Shown: in pieces, positions 9,318-18,300 of the stretch
Numbering within the stretch: position 1 is the first letter of the stretch
How the letters are laid out: each line of letters starts with the position of its first letter
DNA from: Candidatus Poseidoniales archaeon
GTDB taxonomy: Archaea > Thermoplasmatota > Poseidoniia > Poseidoniales > Thalassarchaeaceae
Reading direction: 5' to 3'
Length of the DNA: 40,484 nucleotides
Assembly (NCBI GenBank): GCA_028821675.1
Contig: JAPKFG010000004.1
Span: forward strand, 1 to 40,484
Translations under genes and position numbers: made by a program
The notes under the pieces: model-generated
What the model saw: only the letters and a program-made list of their open reading frames with translations
Database searches by the model: none
Told to the model about the DNA's origin: nothing

Positions 9318-9566
9318 CCTAACCTTAGGGACGGCCGACCGTACACCCCTTGAATGAAGCGCTTCATGATGGAATAAGAAGGCCATTTTAGATACCCTAG
9401 AAAAACGCCGAACGGTAATTTTTTTCAAGGTGATATTATCTATTTCACCGTCCCAAATCCAACTATTTCGATAGAAATACCTGACATTCCGTCCGAACGA
9501 CGCTCCATCAGCATCATAAGCGTGAGAGCGGGGATGCGGCTGTGGGTATAACCCACAGGTGAGCCC
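9318..9566. promoter_or_regulatory. Divergent control region with several dyads
   Basis: About 249 bp separate the divergent WalJ-like and giant-protein genes, the longest non-coding stretch in the window. It contains a perfect 14-bp palindrome ATGAAGCGCTTCAT (9354-9367), GGTGA/TCACC arms (9429-9433 and 9445-9449) around an AT-rich core TATTATCTATT, TATTTC/GAAATA arms (9464-9479), and the 9540-9558 dyad. On the minus strand ATCTAAAAT (9385-9393) is a possible TATA box for the hydrolase, which would put its transcript start near the 14-bp palindrome. The AT-rich 9432-9445 core could be the TATA element for the plus-strand gene. No credible small ORF is seen here. Confidence 0.5.
9540..9558 (+). 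repeat. Perfect dyad with ATA centre overlapping the RBS zone
   Basis: CTGTGGGT and ACCCACAG pair exactly around ATA. The right arm runs into AGGTGAG, the likely Shine-Dalgarno for ATG 9567, 8 nt upstream of the start. It could act as a DNA operator, or as an mRNA hairpin that partly hides the ribosome binding site. The closest parallel is the 30402-30420 dyad. Confidence 0.65.
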
Positions 9567-12500
9567 ATGCGTCGAAAGCAAACTGCGCTCTTGATTACGG
9601 TCCTTATTCTCGGCTCGATGATTTTCGTCAGTCAAATTCGTCCCAGTAGCCCGGTTCAATCGGTTCACCCTGGCGACACTACAGGCGAAGGCCCCCCGAT
9701 TACAGACCGAGACAAGGATGGAATGCCTGATCTTCACGAGGAAGCTTTCAGTGAATCCGTGTTTCTGGATTTAGGAGACCGTTCCCGAACGATTCCCGGT
9801 TTAGATCCGGATAACGGAACGGACAATCAGAGTGATCACGATTATGATGGCCTGACCGCGTTGATGGAATATTGTTGGCCTTACAGTTTGGATTCATGTT
9901 TCACTAACAACCGGACTGGCCTTCCAGGCAAACCTTCGGAAATTTCTGAGACTGGTTTGCGCTGGTATCTTGATCCGCGATCTGCTGACACCGATGGCGA
10001 TGGTTTGCCAGATGGATTTGAGGTTGCGATGTGTATGTCGAAAACCGGATATGAAAACGTTTCACACGTATGGAATTGCGATGCATTCGATCCACTGAAC
10101 AGCAGTGATGGCCTGATTGATAGTGACAGATGCCGCGATCTCACATTAGGCTGCGGTGATGGCTTCGATGTTGATCGAAATGGTATTATTGAACCGCACG
10201 AGTACTATACGAATGCCGAGGAATATATGTACGGCGCACCTGAAAATTGGGTCACTGAATTCGATGGTCTTCGGTGTTCTGGTGACTCGGATGACATTCC
10301 ACCTCTGGTCAATCCTTGCCGTACAGAAGAGACGCGTCCGACAGGTGAATCTGGCTGGCTTGGCACGGATCCTCTAGACAATGATACCGACTATTATCGC
10401 TGGGTTGGCAATCCCGGTCAAGCACTTGGTCAGACTCAGAAAGGCGATGGTATCGTTGATGGATGGGAGATTTACTTCCAACTCGACCCTCTCAACAGCA
10501 GTGACGCACTAATTGACAGTGATTGGGATGGCTGGGATTTCAATCGGGATGGGGCCATCTCCCCCGACACCTCAAGTTCGACGCTCGATCTAGGTGAGGT
10601 GTTCAGCAATCTAGAGGAGTACACCGTCTATCGTGATGATGGCAATTGGGTCACGGCTGGTGTCAAACACGCCCCTCTCGGCGTTGCAAGTCAAACGGTG
10701 ACCACATTTGATCAAGGCACAACGCCGAGTTTATTGCATCATAATGCGCATTCAATCTTCTCGGATGATAGCCATGGGCTGATCTATGTTGGGACCATGC
10801 GCGGCGTTACCGTCATGAACCCTTCAATGAATTATTCCAATCACTTTGAGTTGCCTTCAGGGGTTGATTTACTCGATTTGTATATGTGGTCAGATGGCGG
10901 TGATGATGGTGTTCTTCTTTTGTCTACGACTTCGGGTCTCATGACCCTTGCCCTAGATGTCGATGGTCAAATCTCATCCGTGGTCGATGACATTGAAACT
11001 GAAGCCCTGAATCTGATGGTGCCTATTCAGACCGGTAGTGGTGGGCAATCCATCCTGCTCGGCTTTGGTGCGGACCAGAGCGTTTGGCGCGTCACCCTTG
11101 ATTCACAAGGCCTCATCAGTTCTCCGACCACAGTCGTGCAACTCACGGCAGCCCTTCAACAGCAAGAGAATGCGACTGTAGAGACTGCAGTACATGTTGT
11201 TCTACCCAGTGAAGGCCCCCGTTTATTCGTGGGAACTGATCGCGGCTTACTGATGGCCAACAGTTCCGATTTTGTTGGCGGCTTCGAGTCAACTTGGATT
11301 TTTGATATCAGCAATGCCGAGGATTTCGTGATGCCAGCCGATGCCATTGATTCAGCCTTGGCCGCTCGCGTACAGACGCTATTTGTCGACGGCCCCCGTG
11401 ATGCCAACGGGGATATCACCAGTCCACAGACTCTCTGGGTCGGGACCCGGGGTGGTGTTCACCAATTCGATTTGATTGTCGGTCCATCGACCCCCCTTGG
11501 TGCATTTTCGTACGATCGAATGAACAATGAAGAAGAATTCACCGCCAATGATGTTCTTTCGATATTACCGCTAGGTGACGAGGTGATTATCGGTTCTCAG
11601 TGGGGCTCGTGGGCTCTTGATGCAGACCACACTCGTTCTTCTGGAGTGGAACCCGATCACACTCGAATTCCCGGACGCATTGTCGACATGACGGTGTTGG
11701 ATATTGACGGCCAACCCTTCTTGTTCGCAGCGTTAGATCCAGGTATCTACGCCAACATGGTTCTAATCGATCCATTATCGAATGATTCCGATGCGGATGG
11801 AATGCCAGATGGTTGGGAATTCATATTTGGATTAGATCCAACAAATCCCTTTGATCGCGATGATGATCCCGATGCCGATGGCGTAAATTTAAATCCGGAC
11901 GACAACGAATATTTCGATCGAAGTTGGTCCAATCTCGACGAGTTCCGCTATGTTGCGACTTCTGAGCAGGGATGGAACAGTACTGACCCCCAATTGTCCG
12001 ACACGGATGGGGACGGCTTGTTGGATGGCGAGGAATATTGGGGATTCTTCCTCGAAAAGACGAATTTCACCTGCCATTACCTCAATGGTGAATACCTGTG
12101 TGATGAACCAACAGGACAAGCCGCTCGTACAACTTACATCACCGGTTGGTCAGATTCTGGCGCTGGTGGCGGCACAGACCGCAGCATCGATCCGACGAAT
12201 ATCGATACAGACCAAGATGGAATGCCGGATGGTTGGGAAATCCAATATCGCCGTTGGATAGGACAGACATTCCATGGCGGAAACGATTGGTCTCTAGATC
12301 CCACAGATCCTACGGATGCGTTTGATGACGCGGATGGAGATGGTCTGACGAATATCTGCGAATATCAATGGCAACAAATTCGCCTTTTCGTCCTCGAACA
12401 AGGTCTGTACACACACAATGAAACTGCAGAAGGGGCTGCGGGCTGGGTCGACACAGACCCCAACCTCGCTGATTCTGATGGTGATGGCCTCCCTGATGGC

Positions 12501-15272
12501 TGGGAAGCCCGATACACCTGTTCCTGGTCCTCTGCTCAAGAGGGTTTGAATCCACTGAATGGTTCTGATGCAGGGAACAATCCTGATGGTGATGGATATG
12601 ACGTGAATCACGATGGTATCTTGCAACCAGATGAGATGTTGACCAATTGGATGGAGTATTACATGTCATCCTTAATCATGCTAGGGGATGTCGACCAAAA
12701 TGGCAATCCATTGCCAATAACCACATCACTGTTCAACGATTCATGGAATGGCTCGGCGACCGAGCCGTTCGGCTTCTATGTGACACAGGAAGTCATTGAC
12801 GACCAACCCCTTGCCCCTCAGGGGGACCAAGGCACCAGCGATCCATTGAGTCGTGACACTGATCAAGATGGCATGCCCGATGGTTGGGAGGTGTACTTCG
12901 CTCGCTGGGATGTGTACAATGATGGCTGGACGCTGAATCCGGTCATGGAGTTAGATTCCCTCGGTGATCCTGATGGGGATGGGATGACCAATTGGGAAGA
13001 ATACAATTCAATCGGTTCAAATTACACAGAGACAAACCCGGACCAATCCAGTCCTCAGTACTACGTTTTCGGCGTGGCAGGGATAGCCTCAATTCAAGTT
13101 TGGAATGAAGCTGGTTCGATGACACCATTTGGTGCCTTCATTACTCCGGAACAGATTGCCATTGGCGGGCGCACGTGCGATCCAAACAACCCAGACACAG
13201 ATGGAGACGGTATGTATGACGGAATTGAACTACTCTTCACGCAATGGAATCAGAGTGATATGGTTTGGACTCTGAATCCAATGGTTGCTGGTGATGGTCA
13301 TTATGATGCAGATCATGATGCCTTGACTGATTTACAAGAATTGAATCTGACCGTACAGAACCCTGTCAATGGCGGCTTATCGCCACCCGATGCTCCACGG
13401 ATGTGGGAAGAGGCCATTGCGATAAATGAGAATGCATTCTTGCAACGAATCAATTCGATGCTATTCGCCAAGGGCAATCGAGCAATGATTGCAGCTGAAC
13501 AATATCTTGATTGGCGCAGCAGTCCGGAAATCCCCCCTCCCCCTCTTTTGTCGACGATTATCGGCATCACAGATCCAACCAACAATGATTCAGACAATGA
13601 TCAGATGATTGATGGCTATGAGTACTGGTTTACCGAATGGGATTTGGATGGCAACCATTGGGAGATGAACCCTCTCACTTCAGCAGATGTTGATTTCGAT
13701 TCTGACAATGATTCGTGGGATTGCAACGGTGATGGGGTAATCGACGACAATGAATCCTATGACAATCTTGCCGAATATCAGGCTCGAATCTATGGTAACT
13801 ACGACCAACGTTTCACCGTGCCACCCGAGTTCGGTCTGGTCAGTTACGGGCGCGACATGATGAATGCTCACCAGGAAGAGACTGGAATGACTGAATTCCA
13901 AGCCCGCGGTCTTCTTTACGATCTTTTCGTCGCAAAGGATGTGATGAGCAGCGAGAGAATGCTGCGCATCAATGACGCATATTCAGACAATTGGAATTTG
14001 AGTCTTTGGGGAATCTCGGATCCAACTCACGCCGATTCTGACGGTGATACGATGCCAGATGGTTGGGAATTCTGTTATTCCATTTACACCGAGACTCTAC
14101 CTATGAACAGCTGGCGTTGGAGTTTGAATCCCGTGAATCCCCTCGATGTGGATTACGATCCCGATGCGGATGGATGGTTTGACCGTACTTCAGGAGATAT
14201 ACCAGCCGAGCAAGGTTCGTGGGACTCACGAACATTCACACCCTATGATTCAAGTCAGCAGCTTTCCCCTGGAAACAGCCCCCTATTCTTTACCAATATT
14301 CAAGAGTGGGAATTCGGAACACTACCAATCTCCAACGATACCGATGGAGATGCCATTCAGAAGGTTCGAGAAGAATCGAATGGAGTGACAACCGGGTATG
14401 ATTATTCATGGACACTCAGCGATGGCCGTGAGGTGTACAAGTTCGGTACCAATCCCATTGACGACGATACGGACGGTGACATGCTTCCAGACTGGTGGGA
14501 GCACGATACTGGATGGAACGAATCCAATGACAATTGGTCCTCATTCCTTCACATCAAGGTTGTCTGGGAGGATTTCGGAGCAACCAAGAAACCTCTGAAT
14601 GTTTCCGGGATGGATTTGGCACGCCCTAACATGGAATGGACTTGGGCCACCTTCGACCCACGCGACCCCACAGATTCCACCGCAGATCCCGACAATGATG
14701 GTGGCTGGGATTGCTCCGGGCCAACCTGCATTTACATCCCGTACAATAACTTCCAGGAATTTTATGGAAATACCACTTTGGCGAGTGCCACTCAGGTTCG
14801 AGGTTCACCGTTACTTTACCAAGGTGAACAAATTATGGAATGGTGGCAATTGCGTGGATATCTGTTGCAGACGGGTACGCCGAACGACATCTATGCCAAT
14901 TATTTCCGCATGTATCGAATCAACACAACCGATGACCTGTATGCCAACGTACTCTACGACAACGATATCGATTACATGCTTCTCGACCCGACCGATGATG
15001 TCTCTATCTGTAGAGGTGATTGGACTGACGATTGGGAACGACGTTGGGGTACTTTTGACCGATTCCCCAACATTGGCCAAGGTGAGTATGTATGGGGTTG
15101 GTGGAACCTCGATATCGATGGGGACAACATCGCTGATGGAACGGATCCAATCAACTACGATACTGATGGTGATTGGCTGAATGATTGGTTTGAGATTGAT
15201 GACGATATGGTTGATGGTGTTCGCGGAAATGGCGGCTCCCCCATCCGATATGACGATCGCACAACCACATGA
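9567..15272 (+). CDS. Giant secreted protein with calcium-binding D-rich repeats and a propeller-like region
   Basis: This 1901-residue protein starts with a signal peptide (MRRKQTALLITVLILGSMIF). ATG 9567 has AGGTGAG upstream. The body is built of about 20 Asp-rich loops of the thrombospondin-3/dockerin type, for example DTDGDGLPDGWE, DTDQDGMPDGWE and DPDGDGMTNWEEY. They are often paired in modules of ~90-110 residues with LNP and EEY landmarks, and such loops bind calcium in known families. Residues about 371-731 interrupt the array with a region of repeated G-T-x-x-G-h patterns (GTMRGVTVM, GTDRGLLMA, GTRGGVHQF), suggesting a beta-propeller like two-component-regulator propellers. There is no C-terminal transmembrane helix or obvious anchor, so it is either released or held by partners. 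The downstream neighbour is another giant surface protein, 93 bp away. It may be a surface-layer, adhesin or scaffold protein; no enzymatic site is visible. Confidence 0.85.
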   Translation: MRRKQTALLITVLILGSMIFVSQIRPSSPVQSVHPGDTTGEGPPITDRDKDGMPDLHEEAFSESVFLDLGDRSRTIPGLDPDNGTDNQSDHDYDGLTALMEYCWPYSLDSCFTNNRTGLPGKPSEISETGLRWYLDPRSADTDGDGLPDGFEVAMCMSKTGYENVSHVWNCDAFDPLNSSDGLIDSDRCRDLTLGCGDGFDVDRNGIIEPHEYYTNAEEYMYGAPENWVTEFDGLRCSGDSDDIPPLVNPCRTEETRPTGESGWLGTDPLDNDTDYYRWVGNPGQALGQTQKGDGIVDGWEIYFQLDPLNSSDALIDSDWDGWDFNRDGAISPDTSSSTLDLGEVFSNLEEYTVYRDDGNWVTAGVKHAPLGVASQTVTTFDQGTTPSLLHHNAHSIFSDDSHGLIYVGTMRGVTVMNPSMNYSNHFELPSGVDLLDLYMWSDGGDDGVLLLSTTSGLMTLALDVDGQISSVVDDIETEALNLMVPIQTGSGGQSILLGFGADQSVWRVTLDSQGLISSPTTVVQLTAALQQQENATVETAVHVVLPSEGPRLFVGTDRGLLMANSSDFVGGFESTWIFDISNAEDFVMPADAIDSALAARVQTLFVDGPRDANGDITSPQTLWVGTRGGVHQFDLIVGPSTPLGAFSYDRMNNEEEFTANDVLSILPLGDEVIIGSQWGSWALDADHTRSSGVEPDHTRIPGRIVDMTVLDIDGQPFLFAALDPGIYANMVLIDPLSNDSDADGMPDGWEFIFGLDPTNPFDRDDDPDADGVNLNPDDNEYFDRSWSNLDEFRYVATSEQGWNSTDPQLSDTDGDGLLDGEEYWGFFLEKTNFTCHYLNGEYLCDEPTGQAARTTYITGWSDSGAGGGTDRSIDPTNIDTDQDGMPDGWEIQYRRWIGQTFHGGNDWSLDPTDPTDAFDDADGDGLTNICEYQWQQIRLFVLEQGLYTHNETAEGAAGWVDTDPNLADSDGDGLPDGWEARYTCSWSSAQEGLNPLNGSDAGNNPDGDGYDVNHDGILQPDEMLTNWMEYYMSSLIMLGDVDQNGNPLPITTSLFNDSWNGSATEPFGFYVTQEVIDDQPLAPQGDQGTSDPLSRDTDQDGMPDGWEVYFARWDVYNDGWTLNPVMELDSLGDPDGDGMTNWEEYNSIGSNYTETNPDQSSPQYYVFGVAGIASIQVWNEAGSMTPFGAFITPEQIAIGGRTCDPNNPDTDGDGMYDGIELLFTQWNQSDMVWTLNPMVAGDGHYDADHDALTDLQELNLTVQNPVNGGLSPPDAPRMWEEAIAINENAFLQRINSMLFAKGNRAMIAAEQYLDWRSSPEIPPPPLLSTIIGITDPTNNDSDNDQMIDGYEYWFTEWDLDGNHWEMNPLTSADVDFDSDNDSWDCNGDGVIDDNESYDNLAEYQARIYGNYDQRFTVPPEFGLVSYGRDMMNAHQEETGMTEFQARGLLYDLFVAKDVMSSERMLRINDAYSDNWNLSLWGISDPTHADSDGDTMPDGWEFCYSIYTETLPMNSWRWSLNPVNPLDVDYDPDADGWFDRTSGDIPAEQGSWDSRTFTPYDSSQQLSPGNSPLFFTNIQEWEFGTLPISNDTDGDAIQKVREESNGVTTGYDYSWTLSDGREVYKFGTNPIDDDTDGDMLPDWWEHDTGWNESNDNWSSFLHIKVVWEDFGATKKPLNVSGMDLARPNMEWTWATFDPRDPTDSTADPDNDGGWDCSGPTCIYIPYNNFQEFYGNTTLASATQVRGSPLLYQGEQIMEWWQLRGYLLQTGTPNDIYANYFRMYRINTTDDLYANVLYDNDIDYMLLDPTDDVSICRGDWTDDWERRWGTFDRFPNIGQGEYVWGWWNLDIDGDNIADGTDPINYDTDGDWLNDWFEIDDDMVDGVRGNGGSPIRYDDRTTT

Positions 15273-15281
15273 TTTCAATCC

Positions 15282-15312
15282 CGGGTCACGGCCCCTTAAG
15301 GGGCCTGACCCG
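15282..15312 (+). repeat. Strong GC-rich hairpin between the two giant genes
   Basis: GGCCCCTTAAGGGGCC is a perfect 16-bp palindrome, and it extends through CGGGTCA on the left and TGACCCG on the right with a single bulged C (15289). It starts 10 nt after the stop of the 9567 gene and ends about 50 nt before the next start. No T-run follows, so it is not a typical archaeal terminator. It could be an mRNA processing or stabilising hairpin, or a barrier. Confidence 0.7.
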
Positions 15313-15365
15313 TGGGGAAGAGTTTGATAGGATAGACCGAGGTCGATTCTTTGCGGGGCGGGATT

Positions 15366-18300
15366 GTGAATACTGAAAAGCGGCCCATTCTGAAGAGTGT
15401 CACGCTACTCGCATTGTTCCTAGTATCTTTGTTTGCTGCCGCCATTCAACCACCCATTGAACCAATTCTCGACATCGAAGTGGTCGATTCGACCAGTGGC
15501 GGAGCCCGTCACCTGTACACCTTTGCTGATGGTTCATCTGAGGCTATCGCCCTCTATCAGTCCGGCACCCCTGCTCGTAACATTCAGGTGACAATGCCAC
15601 GGGGCGCTGAAGTCACAGGAGCAGAGGTAACGATTTCAGGAGCTTCAGCAACGGGTTGGAATAGCATTTCTGACACAACTCGAGCCGATTGGTCAGAAGG
15701 TACCCCGATTTTAATTGATACAAGAGGCGATTCGATTACGCTGTCACCCAAGGACACTCAAAATTGGTTTGAACCCCATGATTATGATTCAAATCCTTCG
15801 TCGGCAAACGCTTGGTATGACAACACCTCTTATTCCATTCGACAACCACATACAACAAATGTCAGCGAGACTCGTTTCACTTCTCAACTTTCCTTGCCCT
15901 CAGGAACCACTGCAACTTACAATGGCGCAGCGTTTGTGTATCGAAACATGATTTTCGCATCGACATGGGATTCCAATTTACTCAAGAACACAGTCAAGGT
16001 ATTGTTCCCGAACAATGGGACACAGATGACCTCTGGTCCAAACAATCAGCCACTTCGTCCTGATTTGGATATCGGAACGTGTTCGGTACCGTCTCTTGCA
16101 AGTTCATGGCAAGCCTATGGTTGGCGAGATTGGGCCATAACCGATGATGAACGTGCATTCGGAATCTTATCGGCATATAGGAGCCAAAACGCTGTACAGT
16201 ATCATCGAATCATAGAATGGGATATTCGTCATCCTCTGGCTTGGAAGTGTATTTCTTCCTACGATGTCAGTAGTGGAGGGTATGGTGATTACACCGCCAT
16301 TTCATACGATCGAACACGCGATAGTATCTGGGTCAACCATGGAGTTCGTAAATCCGTGATTCAGTATGAGTTCGATGGCGCAGGGGGATTTGAGCGTAAC
16401 AGCACTGATTTCTACACTTATTTCATGTCGAGTGGCCAAGTTCGTGGTATGTCTGTCCACGGCGATATTTTCTGGTTTAGAACCTATCAAACTTGGAACT
16501 CAGATCACTTGGAGTGCTTTGCAGTTACGGGTTCACCTGGAAGCGTGCTAACCAAGCAAACTGGCTCAACCTCGGTTCCAGCCAATGGATATGGACTCCA
16601 TTATGATGGCCAACGATTGAATACACTGGATCACTATTCATGGACTCAAGGGCAGCGCTACCGGGAATATGGCAGCGGTATATCTTACCTAATTACCGCC
16701 CAACCTGGAACTTCAACTTGGGTTAGTGAGATCATGGAAGTCGACGAAGCCATCGTTGCTGCCAATATGGAGGTCTCTTGGACGACCAGTGCTGCCGGTG
16801 ACCGTGTCGAATACTGGATTAGTGCTGATGGTGGAACGCACTGGGTCTCTGTAACAAACAATGAGACAGTCCACTTCGATTATCCTGGAACCGAACTGAA
16901 ATGGAAAGTACAGTTGGTTGGGACAACCGCCGTATCATGGTGGGTTTCCATCGATTATGCTTCCGAGTATGAATCTGCAGGAGAATGGGAGTCACCCACA
17001 TTGTCGACAGGCACCCAGGTCGGGCGAATGCGTGCGACATGGACTACCGACGTACCTTCTGGAACTAACACTGCAGTGTGGGTGTCCAACGACGAAGGCC
17101 AATCTTGGGTATCGGCTGAAAACGATGTAGAGATTGATTGGGGTACAGATGTCGGAAACAAACTGATTTACAAGATTGGCCTAAACACCAGCGATTCCAC
17201 AATCACCCCCTCGTTAGATGAGTTCACCTTGCACTACGAAGAAGGATATCCAAGTGGTGTCAGAATCGATATCGGCGATGATGGAACCGATGAATACGTT
17301 GGCACAGGTGGATTACAGGATCCGATTGTGGTGACAGGTCAATCTCTTGTGGAGGCTCTCAACAATGAGATTCCACAGAATGGCGAAGGTTCTGTCAACA
17401 TCACATTCACAATTCGTGCAGCTAGCCCAGGTCGGGTCCGTCTTTCAGATCTCGACATCACCTATCGTTATCGCACGCGGGTGATTGACACATCCATAGA
17501 TGGTGGGATGCTGGTTCCCGATGGGACCAATCGAATCCTCGTGACTCAGATTGCAATCGGTGATGATGCCACGCTTCTGCAACAAGTCGATTTGACGCTG
17601 CAATCCAGCCATGGTGCTGACCCACTCCTGCGTTGGCAGGTCGGCGATTCCTGTACTGAAGAAGCAGATGGTGACAACATCGTCATGTTCGATGCTGGAA
17701 ACTGCACTTCAGTCTCTACGGCGGAAGACCTTGTCAGTATCCGCATGCCGATTCAAGCGGAGTGGGGGTGGGATGATGAATCTTCGACAGAAGTGAATAT
17801 CAGCGTCACAGACGATATCGGCTTGGCTGTCAATAATTACGAAACCGAGAATCTCAATTTGCGTGTTGAGAATGACATACAATTGCTCGATATGATGGCA
17901 ATCGACGAGTCTGGTCGAGAACTCTTAGCTTACGACTGGATGCGAGGTGGAACCAACCTCACCTTCAGTGGCACCATTGCCTTTGAAGGTACGACATTGT
18001 CACCCCAAGCGGGCCAATTCAACCTTGAGTTATCGGGGGAGAATCTTACTCAAGATGGGGAGCCGATGGGTGATGGGGCAGAGATTTTCATGTTGGAAGC
18101 CAATCCTGCATACGGGCAGTACTACATGACATTCCAAACGCCCATACAATCTAGTCAAGGTGGAATGTTATTCCAATTATCTGCGATTTCTCTACACAAT
18201 GGTTCCAATTATGTAAATCCGAATTTCAATACCATGCGAATAGTTCTAGATGGAAATAGTCCATTGGTCATGGATGCGACACCTGAAGATGGAATCGAAG

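Noticed and set aside
8517-9737. Long 406-aa minus-strand ORF reported for the hydrolase
   Set aside because: The first 140 residues run through the divergent promoter region and into the 9567 gene; homology and SD support ATG 9317.
9567-15272. Asp-rich repeats as a DNA tandem repeat or mobile array
   Set aside because: Repeat units differ strongly at DNA level and stay in frame; they are protein repeats.
14811-15278. 155-aa minus-strand ORF with repeated Ile/Val-rich segments
   Set aside because: It is the antisense shadow of the Asp-rich repeats (GAT/GAC read backwards as ATC/GTC).
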